From Phycisphaerae bacterium (GTDB lineage Bacteria; Planctomycetota; Phycisphaerae; Sedimentisphaerales; Anaerohalosphaeraceae), in the NCBI GenBank assembly GCA_007121565.1, contig SKKI01000329.1, positions 1-14,771 on the forward strand: 14,771 nucleotides of DNA. The letters run 5' to 3'. The notes under the pieces are model-generated. The model had not been told where the DNA came from. It searched no databases and was given only the letters and a program-made list of their open reading frames with translations. The translations under genes were made by a program, and so were the position numbers. Numbering within the stretch: position 1 is the first letter of the stretch; each line of letters begins with the position of its first letter. Shown piece after piece: positions 6,164-13,441 of this stretch.

Positions 6164-8467
6164 TCAGAACAGCGCGCCCATGGAAAAGCTGAACACCTGT
6201 GTTTCGTCTTTATCGTCCTTGCTAAGCGGGGTGGCCAGTTGCAGCCGTATTGGTACCGGTCCGAAAAACTGCGGAATCCGGATCTGGATGCCCGTGCCGA
6301 GAGACGAACGGACCGGGCCGGAATCGATCATCCCGGCATCGCCAAAAAACAGCCACGCAAATGTCTCACTGCCCAGCGGCACGGCCACCTCGGCGCTGCC
6401 CATGACGAGCCAGTCACTGCCGACCGCATCGTCCAGAGGACCGCTTCGGGGACTGATGCCGCGGTAGCGAAACCCGCGAATTGACCCGATACCCCCGGCG
6501 TAAAACTTCTCAAACATCGGCGCCGAACCGACCACCGTCCCGCCGTGAATCTTCGTCTCCAATACCGTTTTGTGCTCGGCCAGGTCCTCATACAGCGTAT
6601 AGTACCACCGCTGGGTGCCGCTGAGAATGCCGAACGTAAAATCACCGAAGACCTGCTCATAGCCGGCGTCAAAATGATACCCCTCCGTCGGCAAAAAGCG
6701 GCTGTCAGTACGGTCGCGGCGAACGAAAAAGCGCGTGCCGTACAGTGCGTTGCCGCCTTGGACAGCGCGAATTTCCCGCGCCACGTCGGGGTGCAGATCG
6801 GTGATGCGAACCTCTTCGCCGCGGAATGAAATCCCTCTGCGCCAATCGTCCTGATACCGTTTCTCCAGGCCGATGGTTCCGGTCAAACGCCCTTCGTCAT
6901 AGCTGTCGCGATACCAGGTCAAACTCGAGCCGCCCACATCCAGCGACACCGGCTGGTCAAATAAATACGGTTCGGTAAACTGAATCGAGTACGTGCTGTA
7001 CACCGTGCCCGGGTTGAGCGAAATGCGCAGCCGCTGGCCGGCGCCGCGGAATGCCCTGCCGGTGAAAAGGTCGCCGAAACTGTCCGGCCAGTCGGTGATG
7101 TCGAAGTTGCGCTGATCCAGCGTGATACTGCCGACCAGGCCCATTCCGCTGGCCACGCCGGCGCCCAGCATAATCGAACCGGTCTGACCTTCGGTAATAT
7201 TGACCACCGCATCCCGTATGTCCGGATCGTCATCGACGGGGGTAATCTGAACCGATTCGGTCACGACGGTATGCTGGACAATCCGTTCCAACTGGCCGGT
7301 GCCGTCTCCCCGCGCCGCGTCGGCGTCGTACCAGGTCCCCGGCGCAAAGCCTTCCTCATCCAGCACCCGCCGTATGGCGTGGTCCTTGATGGTGGTATTG
7401 CCGATGATGAGCACCTCCCCGATACGGCAGCGGTCGCCTTCGGTAATCACAAAGTCCACCGCCACACGGGGCTGGTCAAGAAAGGACCGCCTCAACTCCA
7501 CCTGCGCATCCACAAACCCGCGCCGGCGATAGAGCGACCGGATCTTTCGAGCGTCCGCCTCGGCCCGATCATGACTGTAATAAAAATCCTCGCGCAGCCG
7601 TAAATCCTGGCCCAACTGCCAGTCTTCATAAAACGTATTGCCCGTAAAACGGATCGACTCGACCCGATAGACCGGCCCCTCTTCAATGTGAAACGTCACC
7701 TCGGCCGACGACTTGTCCTCGTCAAAGGCCACCTCGCTGCTGACCCGGATATCCAGAAATGCCCGATCCTGATAGACCCGTACCAGTGTGCGCTGATCGT
7801 CTTCGACCGTCTGGGGGTTGTAATACTGCTGAAAAATCAAGAACTTCCGAACTCGGGTATCCACCGCTTTTCGCAGTTCCCGGTCGCTGAAGGCCCGATT
7901 GCCCACAAAGCGTACCGCCTGAATGCGGGGTCGCGGCCCTTCGGCGATGGTGTAGTCCACCTGACCGACCGCCAGCGCCGCTTCATCAATCGTCACCGAC
8001 ACCCAGGCATAGCCGCGCTTGCGGTAGAGCTGTTCGATGGCATCGCGGCCGGCCCGCACCGCAAACACGTCCAGGTAATCGCCCCGGGAAAACGGCAATT
8101 CCCTGACCAGACGCGAATCGCTGAAATGCTCGTTGCCGCGAATCGCCAGTGAACGCACCAGATTTTGTTCGACCACCACATAGGTCAGGACCACGCGCTG
8201 CTCAACAATGTCAACACTGTAGTAGGCCGTCTCGACCCCTTCCAGCCGCGCGATACGCTGGGCGTCGGCGGTTGCCTCGGCAGCGCTGAATCGCTGACCG
8301 GGCCGCAGACTGGCCTGAGAAAGAATCTCAGCCCGCCTCAGCGTGACATTGCCGGCCGTCTCCAGACGGCTGATGACCAGCCCCTCGGCAGGCTCCGGCG
8401 GTCGCTGTGCAAAACCGACCGCCGTGATGACAAAAACCCCCAGCAGCCATCCATATCCTAATCGCAT
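6164..8467 (-). CDS. bamA: Outer membrane protein assembly factor BamA
   Basis: 767 residues. Residues 1-20 form a signal peptide (MRLGYGWLL... GFAQ). Five POTRA domains follow at about 30-102, 103-178, 180-265, 267-344 and 346-428, each with the recurring GN.-F/T.. and R..Y...GF/Y patterns (for example RGYAWVSV 151-158, RGFVDAQV 316-323). A 16-strand Omp85 barrel (about 430-767) ends in phenylalanine, as expected for BAM substrates. The lid-lock motif IRGF is at 663-666. BamA inserts beta-barrel proteins into the outer membrane, so it is strong evidence for a real outer membrane in this organism. The ATG at 8467 has a GGGAG SD (8474-8478). It is followed by the Skp-type chaperone gene. A TamA-like protein would normally have three POTRAs, so BamA is preferred. 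Confidence 0.95.
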   Translation of the reverse strand: MRLGYGWLLGVFVITAVGFAQRPPEPAEGLVISRLETAGNVTLRRAEILSQASLRPGQRFSAAEATADAQRIARLEGVETAYYSVDIVEQRVVLTYVVVEQNLVRSLAIRGNEHFSDSRLVRELPFSRGDYLDVFAVRAGRDAIEQLYRKRGYAWVSVTIDEAALAVGQVDYTIAEGPRPRIQAVRFVGNRAFSDRELRKAVDTRVRKFLIFQQYYNPQTVEDDQRTLVRVYQDRAFLDIRVSSEVAFDEDKSSAEVTFHIEEGPVYRVESIRFTGNTFYEDWQLGQDLRLREDFYYSHDRAEADARKIRSLYRRRGFVDAQVELRRSFLDQPRVAVDFVITEGDRCRIGEVLIIGNTTIKDHAIRRVLDEEGFAPGTWYDADAARGDGTGQLERIVQHTVVTESVQITPVDDDPDIRDAVVNITEGQTGSIMLGAGVASGMGLVGSITLDQRNFDITDWPDSFGDLFTGRAFRGAGQRLRISLNPGTVYSTYSIQFTEPYLFDQPVSLDVGGSSLTWYRDSYDEGRLTGTIGLEKRYQDDWRRGISFRGEEVRITDLHPDVAREIRAVQGGNALYGTRFFVRRDRTDSRFLPTEGYHFDAGYEQVFGDFTFGILSGTQRWYYTLYEDLAEHKTVLETKIHGGTVVGSAPMFEKFYAGGIGSIRGFRYRGISPRSGPLDDAVGSDWLVMGSAEVAVPLGSETFAWLFFGDAGMIDSGPVRSSLGTGIQIRIPQFFGPVPIRLQLATPLSKDDKDETQVFSFSMGALF

Positions 8468-8588
8468 TGATGTCTCCCAACAGAATTATGGCTCACTTGC
8501 CGATGCAGCACCCGAGGTGTCCCGGGTCTGGGCATATTCATGTTAAAACACAGGTTTTGCATAGCTTGGTTTTAATCAAAAGCCCCGG

Positions 8589-8607
8589 CCAGCGACCGGC
8601 GTCCTGG
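8589..8607 (-). other. Hairpin in the dnaB-bamA intergenic region
   Basis: The 167-nt gap between dnaB and bamA contains a 7-bp stem with one bulged base and a 4-nt loop. A short T-run (TTTTGATT) begins 7 nt after the stem on the minus strand. It could be a weak terminator separating replication from envelope genes, but the distance to the T-run is too long for a standard one. I see no convincing promoter for bamA in the rest of the gap; a CATAAT at 8484-8489 lacks a matching -35. Confidence 0.35.
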
Positions 8608-8634
8608 GTTAATGTTTTTTTCGGGCGGCGGCCA

Positions 8635-10059
8635 TTAAAATGGCGCCGGCTCATGGTATTTGGGCTTAAACCGCGTCAGGCGCCCGTCAAAGATCAGTTC
8701 CACGACGTCCGTCGGGCCGTTTCGCTGTTTGGCGATGATAATCTCGGCCGTATTGACTTTTTCAGGGTTCTCCTCTTCCCAGCCGGGATCGCCGCGGTGA
8801 TAATACGCCTCGCGATGCAGCAGCATCACCACGTCGGCATCCTGTTCGATACTGCCGCTTTCGCGCAGATCGCTCATCCGCGGGCGATGTCCCTCACGTC
8901 CTTCGGCAGCGCGATTGAGCTGGCTCAGTACCACCACCGGCACCTCCAGCTCGCGGGCCAGGCCCTTCAACTGCCGCGAGATCGTGCTGATTTCCTGCTG
9001 GCGCGACTCGACACGCCCGCCCAACGCCATCAACTGCATATAATCAATATAGACCGCCTGAATATCGTACTGGCTTTTGAGCCGGCGGCACTTGGCGCGA
9101 ATCATCATCGGCGTCAGGCCCGGCGTATCGTCAATAAACAGCGGCTTTTCGAACAACTCCCCCCCGGCCCGCGTCAATTCGGCAAACTGATCGGTACTGA
9201 GTATCCCTTTGCGGACAAGCTGGGAATCCACACCCGACCGGCTGCACAACAGACGCTCGGTCAACTGCTGACGGCTCATTTCAAGGGAAAAGATAACCAC
9301 CGGGATGTTCTCATCGACAGCCTGATGCTCGGCCATATTCAGCGCAAAGCTGGTCTTGCCCATACTCGGCCGCGCGGCAACAATAATCATCTCGCCGTTT
9401 TGCAGGCCGCACAGCATCTGGTTAAGTTCCTCAAATCCCGTCGGCTGTCCCGTTACGTGGGCCCCTTTGCGGGCCTCAATGGCCTCAAACGCCTCGGTAA
9501 TCAGGCTCTTGACCGGCACGGCCGCGCCGGTGATCTTTTTTTCCGTCACGGCAAAGATGCGCTGCTCGGCCAGGTCGAGCTTTTCGCCGACATCGCCGGC
9601 CTGCTCGCAGGCATCCTGCATAATCTCGGCACACGTACGCGCCAATTCGCGCAGCATCGCCTTTTCACGCACAATTGAGGCGTAATACTCGGCATTGGCC
9701 GAGGTGGGAACCGATTCGGCCACCTTGACCAGATACTCCACGCCGCCGGCAGCCTCCAGATGATCCTGTTTTTTCAGGACATCCCGCAGAAGCACCAAAT
9801 CGATGCTGCTGTTGGTCTCATACAACCCCAGCAGCGCCTCATAGATCAACCGGTGTTCGGTACGCGAAAAATAGTCGGCCTCAATGCGTTCAACGACCGG
9901 GCCGATACATTCCCGATCCAGAATCATCGCTCCCAAGACCGCCGCTTCAGCCTCCGGCGAGGCCGGCAGCGTGCGACCGGCCAGCACATCCTGCAGGGCC
10001 GCATCGCTGAGCGATTGCGTATCGTATTTACGCGCTGTTGCTTTCGTGTGTTGCGTCAA
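8635..10059 (-). CDS. dnaB: Replicative DNA helicase DnaB
   Basis: 474 residues. An N-terminal helical domain (about 30-135, starting LPASPEAEAAVLGAMILD) is followed by the RecA-like helicase domain. Walker A is ARPSMGKTS (229-237), the catalytic Glu260 is in SLEM, Walker B is YIDYMQLM (337-344), the DnaB motif DLRESGSIEQDAD is at 397-409, and the KQRNG arginine-finger region is at 444-448. DnaB forms the hexamer that unwinds DNA at the replication fork. No intein or insertion is seen. The start is TTG at 10059, inside the rplI gene (32-nt overlap), supported by an AGGAA SD 7 nt upstream. There is no in-frame ATG before residue 45, which is within the conserved domain. About 27 residues precede the usual family start and look unstructured. 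The rplI-dnaB pairing is common in bacteria. Confidence 0.95.
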   Translation of the reverse strand: MTQHTKATARKYDTQSLSDAALQDVLAGRTLPASPEAEAAVLGAMILDRECIGPVVERIEADYFSRTEHRLIYEALLGLYETNSSIDLVLLRDVLKKQDHLEAAGGVEYLVKVAESVPTSANAEYYASIVREKAMLRELARTCAEIMQDACEQAGDVGEKLDLAEQRIFAVTEKKITGAAVPVKSLITEAFEAIEARKGAHVTGQPTGFEELNQMLCGLQNGEMIIVAARPSMGKTSFALNMAEHQAVDENIPVVIFSLEMSRQQLTERLLCSRSGVDSQLVRKGILSTDQFAELTRAGGELFEKPLFIDDTPGLTPMMIRAKCRRLKSQYDIQAVYIDYMQLMALGGRVESRQQEISTISRQLKGLARELEVPVVVLSQLNRAAEGREGHRPRMSDLRESGSIEQDADVVMLLHREAYYHRGDPGWEEENPEKVNTAEIIIAKQRNGPTDVVELIFDGRLTRFKPKYHEPAPF

Positions 10060-10510
10060 CGGTTTGTTCCTGCGAATTAACGACCACTCGAACGGTTGCC
10101 GTCAGATCGGCCGCGGCACGCACCGTAACCTCACTGACACCCAGCTCCTTTATATGACCGTCCATTTTAACCATTTCGTCCGCAACGTCAAAGCCTTGTT
10201 GACGTAAATTTTCAGCAATATCGCGCTCGGTAACGGAGCCGAACAGATGCCCCTGCTCGTTGGCTTTGGCCGTCAGGGCCACCTCGGCGTCCTGAACCGC
10301 CGCGACCAACCGCTGTTTTTGCTCCAAAACCAACTGTCGGGCCTCGGCACGATGGGCTTTTTCCTCGGCCAGCGCCTTGATATTGGCCTCGCTTGGAACC
10401 GTAGCCAGTCCCTGCGGCAGCAAGTAATTACGAGCATAACCCTCTTTTACATCAACAATATCGCCAAGCCACCCCAGCTTTTCTACATCACTGCACAACA
10501 AAACTTCCAT
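10028..10510 (-). CDS. rplI: 50S ribosomal protein bL9
   Basis: 160 residues, close to the usual ~150. The N-terminal rRNA-binding domain reads MEVLLCSDVEKLGWLGDIVD and then VKEGYARNYLLPQGLA (21-36), the family signature. A long connecting helix (about 41-76, rich in A, E, K and R) leads to the C-terminal domain containing HLFGSVTERDIAENL (88-102). The ATG at 10510 has a perfect AGGAG SD 7 nt upstream (10518-10522). The open frame continues further upstream across rpsR, but those codons do not resemble bL9. A short Glu/Gln/Thr tail (146-160) extends past the family's usual end, and its codons overlap the dnaB start. It lies 62 nt after rpsR. Confidence 0.97.
   Translation of the reverse strand: MEVLLCSDVEKLGWLGDIVDVKEGYARNYLLPQGLATVPSEANIKALAEEKAHRAEARQLVLEQKQRLVAAVQDAEVALTAKANEQGHLFGSVTERDIAENLRQQGFDVADEMVKMDGHIKELGVSEVTVRAAADLTATVRVVVNSQEQTVDATHESNSA
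10067..10071 (-). promoter_or_regulatory. Ribosome binding site for the TTG start of dnaB, inside rplI
   Basis: AGGAA on the minus strand with 7 nt to the TTG at 10059. It decides the start of dnaB and lies within the last codons of rplI, so dnaB translation is probably coupled to bL9 synthesis. Confidence 0.65.
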
Positions 10511-10572
10511 TGTGGTACTCCTGTGTCTCAAATTAGTGTGATTATTTTCAGCCAATCGTTGTCCGACGCCCA

Positions 10573-10833
10573 TCAGGTCGTGTAGGGCAGCAGGGCCATA
10601 AAACGGGCCCGCTTGATGGCGCGTTTGACCTTCCGCTGACAGCCGGCACAGTTGCCGCTGCGCTTGCGGGAAAAAATCTTGCCGCGATTGGTTACCAGCT
10701 TGCTGATGGTCTCGAGGTCTTTGTAGTCGATATAGTTTTTGCCGTCGCGGCAGAACCGGCATTGGGTCTGCTCACGAATCGTCATCAACGTGCGTTTACG
10801 CCGTGAAGAGGTGGGTCTTCGTGTGGTTTTCAT
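10573..10833 (-). CDS. rpsR: 30S ribosomal protein bS18, zinc-binding (C+) form
   Basis: 86 residues. The core YIDYKDLETISKLVTNRGKI (34-53) and RKVKRAIKRARFMALLPYT (67-85) is typical bS18. Two CxxC pairs, Cys25/Cys28 (CRFC) and Cys62/Cys65 (CAGC), mark the zinc-ribbon form rather than the cysteine-free form found in E. coli. It binds 16S rRNA as a heterodimer with bS6, whose gene is two positions upstream. The ATG at 10833 has an AGGAAA SD (10840-10845) 6 nt away. Met17 is a possible internal start, but no SD supports it. A 27-nt hairpin lies between the ssb stop and this gene. Confidence 0.96.
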   Translation of the reverse strand: MKTTRRPTSSRRKRTLMTIREQTQCRFCRDGKNYIDYKDLETISKLVTNRGKIFSRKRSGNCAGCQRKVKRAIKRARFMALLPYTT

Positions 10834-10884
10834 AACATCTTTCCTGTCAATCTCTAAATTCGTTTTACGGGTTTATCACGCTGA

Positions 10885-10911
10885 CAGTCTCGCCCGCAGC
10901 GGACGGGACTG
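10885..10911 (-). other. Strong hairpin between ssb and rpsR
   Basis: Twelve base pairs with one C-A mismatch and one G-T pair close a 3-nt loop. The stem begins 11 nt after the ssb stop. No T-run follows on either strand, so it is not a standard terminator. It could be an mRNA-stability element, a weakened terminator that lowers rpsR relative to ssb, or a protein-binding site in the bS18 leader. Confidence 0.5.
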
Positions 10912-10922
10912 CTTAACATTTC

Positions 10923-11372
10923 TCAAAACGGGATGTCGTCGTTCGGGACCTCGGGCTGCGGCGGTCCGCCCATATCGCCGCCGCCATACCCGCCGGCGCT
11001 GGACGACTCACCATACCCGCCGCCCTGACCGCCTTGCCCGCCGCCTCTGCCGATAAATTCAAAGTTCTCGACAAAGACGCGCAATTTGCTTCGGGTGGAC
11101 CCGTCCTGGGCCTGCCACCGGTCGAATTTCAACCGTCCTTCGACAAAAATCGGCTCGCCCTTTTTGAAATATTTGTTCACCACTTCGGCGCGTTTGCCGA
11201 ATAACTGACAATCAACAAAGCAGGTGTCCTCGGCCATCGTACCGTCCTGCTTCTTGTACTTGCGGCTCATCGCCAGGCCAAACTCGACCACCGGCGTCTG
11301 GCTGGGCAGGTACGACAACTGTGGATCACGAGTCATATTTCCCATCAGCAATACTTTATTTAAACTAGCCAT
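10923..11372 (-). CDS. ssb: Single-stranded DNA-binding protein (SSB)
   Basis: 149 residues. The OB fold occupies 1 to about 108 (MASLNKVLLMGNMTRDPQL at the start; VDCQLFGKRAEVVNKYFKKG 53-72; WQAQDGSTRSKLRV 86-99). It is followed by a glycine-rich disordered linker (about 109-143) and the acidic tip NDDIPF (144-149), which recruits replication and repair proteins. SSB coats single-stranded DNA at forks. The ATG at 11372 has an AGGA SD 5 nt upstream, within a longer purine stretch. It lies between rpsF and rpsR, an order seen in many bacteria, so SSB level is tied to ribosomal protein expression. Confidence 0.97.
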   Translation of the reverse strand: MASLNKVLLMGNMTRDPQLSYLPSQTPVVEFGLAMSRKYKKQDGTMAEDTCFVDCQLFGKRAEVVNKYFKKGEPIFVEGRLKFDRWQAQDGSTRSKLRVFVENFEFIGRGGGQGGQGGGYGESSSAGGYGGGDMGGPPQPEVPNDDIPF

Positions 11373-11396
11373 CGCTATCCTTTCCTGTTTAATTCG

Positions 11397-11414
11397 GGCC
11401 TGCCGGAGGCAGCC
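11397..11414 (-). other. Hairpin directly after the rpsF stop
   Basis: Begins 2 nt after the rpsF stop. The stem is 2+5 bp with one bulged G and a TCC loop, all GC-rich, and there is no T-run. It is one of a series of post-stop hairpins in this gene block. Confidence 0.4.
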
Positions 11415-11415
11415 T

Positions 11416-11958
11416 TTAGTGCTGCTGCGGGTCTTCGGGTGAGGCGGTATTCTCGGCGTCGCCGGCCTGGTGGCCTTCCTGGCTCTCTTGGCTTTCGTCG
11501 GTCACGTTGACGTCGCTGTCGCTGCCGGTCTCGGGCGCCTCAGCGGCGCGGGCCTTTTCTGCTTCGGCTGCCTCCGCTGCCGCCTGGGCCGCTTCTTCTT
11601 CGGCCTGCTTTTCGGCCACCATCAGCGGCGTGGCCTTTTCGATGTCGTCCTGGGTCATCCGATCCGTTCGCAGGATCATCACCCGCAGCAGTGTTTCGGA
11701 CAACTGCACATCGCGTTCAATCTCATTGACCCGCAGCGGATCGCAATTGAAATACACCAGGATATACGTGCCGCGCGACACCTTGCCGATGTCATACGTC
11801 AGCTTCCGTTCGTCCCACTTGCGAAACGATACGACCTCGGCCTCGGCCTTGTCCAGAATCCGGTTAATCGTCTCGCATACAAGGTCCCAGTCCGCGGCGG
11901 CAATCGCCGTGTCGACCAGGAACAAGCCTTCATACATTCGTTTTACTGCCGTTTCCAA
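11416..11958 (-). CDS. rpsF: 30S ribosomal protein bS6 with a long acidic C-terminal tail
   Basis: 180 residues against about 95-135 for most bS6. The core (about 8-113) starts MYEGLFLVDT, includes FRKWDERKLTYDIGKVSRGTY (45-65) and ends in the ERDVQLSETLLRVMILR strand (81-97). Residues about 114-180 are a low-complexity tail: first Ala/Glu/Lys, probably helical, then Ser/Asp/Glu/Gln without order. In E. coli a shorter S6 receives added glutamates from RimK; here acidity is encoded. The start is TTG at 11958, supported by GGGAGG (11967-11972) 8 nt upstream. The next ATG (Met8, 11937) has only a weak SD, although it matches the usual family start. bS6 pairs with bS18 encoded two genes downstream. 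First gene of the rpsF-ssb-rpsR block. Confidence 0.94.
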   Translation of the reverse strand: METAVKRMYEGLFLVDTAIAAADWDLVCETINRILDKAEAEVVSFRKWDERKLTYDIGKVSRGTYILVYFNCDPLRVNEIERDVQLSETLLRVMILRTDRMTQDDIEKATPLMVAEKQAEEEAAQAAAEAAEAEKARAAEAPETGSDSDVNVTDESQESQEGHQAGDAENTASPEDPQQH

Positions 11959-11966
11959 ATTGTGTA

Positions 11967-11972
11967 CCTCCC
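11967..11972 (-). promoter_or_regulatory. Ribosome binding site deciding the rpsF TTG start
   Basis: GGGAGG on the minus strand, 8 nt from TTG at 11958. It is one of the best SD matches in the window and favours the TTG over the ATG 21 nt further in. Confidence 0.65.
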
Positions 11973-12016
11973 GATAGAGTAGGTTTCTTTTTTATGGGTT
12001 ACGTTCAGTGTCGTTC

Positions 12017-12038
12017 AGCGGCACGGTGCCGCTTTTTT
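12017..12038 (+). terminator. Intrinsic-terminator-like hairpin pointing in the plus direction at the pth/rpsF junction
   Basis: A perfect 7-bp GC-rich stem with a 3-nt loop (12017-12033) is followed on the plus strand by six T residues (12033-12038). On the minus strand the same hairpin comes right after the pth stop and has the A-run before it and no T-run after it. It should therefore stop plus-strand transcription, not the pth-rpsF mRNA. No plus-strand gene lies upstream. In the minus-strand mRNA it sits in the rpsF leader with CCG in the loop, so it may instead act as a regulatory hairpin. Confidence 0.55.
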
Positions 12039-12693
12039 ATTGTTTGTTCTGACTCTCTGTTTCGCCGGACACCGCCCGGCTGTTATAGCGATTCATCGCC
12101 GCCTCGATGCCGTCCTGTGCCCAGCACAACAGGGCCTCAACCGCCCGGGCCGCGGCCTGCTCGACGGCGGCCTGCTGGTCGCTGTCAAATCGCGACAGGA
12201 CATAATCGACCGTATCGCGCTGTGCGGCGTCGTCGATGCCCACCCGCAGCCGGGCAAACGCATCCGTGCCGAGCCGCGCGATCATATCTTTGAGGCCGTT
12301 ATGCCCGCCGGCCGAGCCTTTGGCCCGCAGACGAATCTGCCCGACCGGCAGCGCCAGATCATCCAGCACCACCATCACATCTCGAGGCGGTATCTTGTAA
12401 TAGCCCGCCGCCGTGGCGGTGACATGCCCACTGCGATTCATAAACTGCTGGGGCTTGAGCAAAACCAGCTTCCTGTCGCCCAGCGTCGTCTCAGCGACCC
12501 GGCCGCCGAAAGCTTTTCGGCCGATGGCAACGCCCAAACGCTCGGCCAGCGCATCGAGGACCATAAATCCGGCGTTATGCCGTGTCCGTTCGTACTTGGC
12601 TCCGGGGTTGCCCAGCCCGACAATCAGGCGCTTCGAGGCGCCCTGATCCAGCACATCCGAACCGCCGAACAACGTGGCCAATAGTCCAGCCAT
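12037..12693 (-). CDS. pth: Peptidyl-tRNA hydrolase
   Basis: 218 residues. Pth frees tRNA from peptidyl-tRNA that has dropped off the ribosome. Conserved elements are in order: LIVGLGNPGAKYERTRHNAG (23-42) with Asn29 and catalytic His39; KPQQFMNRSG (80-89) with Asn86; LDDLALPVGQIRLR (110-123) with Asp111 at the position of E. coli Asp93; and GSAGGHNGLKDM (126-137) with Asn132. About 20 residues precede the usual family start, and a short polar tail ends the protein. The ATG at 12693 has only a weak SD (GGTGG). No good internal start lies before the conserved domain except possible TTG/CTG codons. It lies 33 nt after rplY, matching the conserved ctc-pth pair. Confidence 0.96.
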   Translation of the reverse strand: MAGLLATLFGGSDVLDQGASKRLIVGLGNPGAKYERTRHNAGFMVLDALAERLGVAIGRKAFGGRVAETTLGDRKLVLLKPQQFMNRSGHVTATAAGYYKIPPRDVMVVLDDLALPVGQIRLRAKGSAGGHNGLKDMIARLGTDAFARLRVGIDDAAQRDTVDYVLSRFDSDQQAAVEQAAARAVEALLCWAQDGIEAAMNRYNSRAVSGETESQNKQ

Positions 12694-12708
12694 AGCGCAC
12701 CACCCGTA

Positions 12709-12725
12709 GCCGACGCGGCGCCGGC
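12709..12725 (-). other. Hairpin directly after the rplY stop
   Basis: A 7-bp GC-rich stem with one G-T pair and a CCG loop starts one base after the rplY stop and ends 15 nt before the pth start. No T-run follows. Confidence 0.4.
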
Positions 12726-12726
12726 G

Positions 12727-13377
12727 TTACTCGGCCTCTTCTTGCTTGCGTTCGGTAAGCACTTCCGGCTCGGCCCCTTCGGCGGCGGCTTCTTCGCCTT
12801 CGACCAACTCTTCCTCAGACGCGGCGGCCTTGGTCTCGTGACAGATCACCACCAGCGCCTCAGGATCGGTCTTGAGCTCAGCGCCTTCCGGAATCTGGAT
12901 ATCTTTGGCGTGCAGGGCGTCGCCCACTTCCAGCTCACGCACGATCACAGCAATTTCATCCGGAATCCGGGTTACTTCACACTCAATCTCAAGGTGTGTC
13001 ATCACCTCATCGAGAATACCGCCGGCGGTTGTGCCCTTGGCCACGCCGCGAAACTCCAGCGGCACCTCGACGGTCACCCGCTCGGTCAGGTCCACGCGAA
13101 TCAAATCGACGTGGATAATGTCTTTGCCCAGGTAGTCATATTGCACATCCTTGAGCAGAAGGGTCTCGGATTGCCCTTTCAGATCGACATTAAACAGCCG
13201 ATGCCCGTGGTGCAGGCCTTTGATAAAATCATGGGTATTGACCGCGATGGAAATCGGGTCCTGTCCGTGGCCGTAGACCACTGCCGGGAGCATTCCCGCA
13301 TGACGCAGGCGCCGCGATTGATTAGACCCCGGTTTCTCACGGATGTCCGCACTTAAACGTAATGTTTCTGTTGCCAT
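12727..13377 (-). CDS. rplY: 50S ribosomal protein bL25, long CTC type
   Basis: 216 residues. The N-terminal 5S rRNA-binding domain (about 1-95) carries SRRLRHAGMLPAVVYGHGQ (21-39). The C-terminal TL5/CTC domain (about 100-183) includes VEVPLEFRGVAKGTTAGGIL (103-122), and a strongly acidic tail (184-216) ends the protein. This two-domain form corresponds to Bacillus Ctc and Thermus TL5 rather than the short E. coli L25. In Bacillus ctc is a general stress gene; no stress promoter could be recognised here. The ATG at 13377 has a GAGGG SD with a short 4-nt spacer. It lies 64 nt after prs and before pth, the conserved prs-ctc-pth order. Confidence 0.96.
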   Translation of the reverse strand: MATETLRLSADIREKPGSNQSRRLRHAGMLPAVVYGHGQDPISIAVNTHDFIKGLHHGHRLFNVDLKGQSETLLLKDVQYDYLGKDIIHVDLIRVDLTERVTVEVPLEFRGVAKGTTAGGILDEVMTHLEIECEVTRIPDEIAVIVRELEVGDALHAKDIQIPEGAELKTDPEALVVICHETKAAASEEELVEGEEAAAEGAEPEVLTERKQEEAE

Positions 13378-13441
13378 ACGACCCTCATTATAAAAGTGTT
13401 TCTATTCTTAATGCTTATCGATAGTTTCGAAAAACCGCTCG

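Noticed and set aside
8467..9678. Open frame of 403 codons on the plus strand opposite dnaB
   Set aside because: Opposite a certain DnaB gene, no SD, and low-information composition.
10511..10762. In-frame upstream extension of rplI across the gap and into rpsR
   Set aside because: The extension is unlike bL9 and overlaps rpsR in another frame. The ATG at 10510 has a perfect SD and matches the family start.
10982..11046. Short GC-rich repeats suggesting a tandem repeat or CRISPR-like array
   Set aside because: They encode the glycine-rich linker of SSB and are normal for that protein.
13387..13392. Perfect TATAAT upstream of rplY on the minus strand
   Set aside because: No -35 hexamer at 16-18 nt, and transcription would begin only about 3 nt before the start codon, leaving the SD out of the mRNA.
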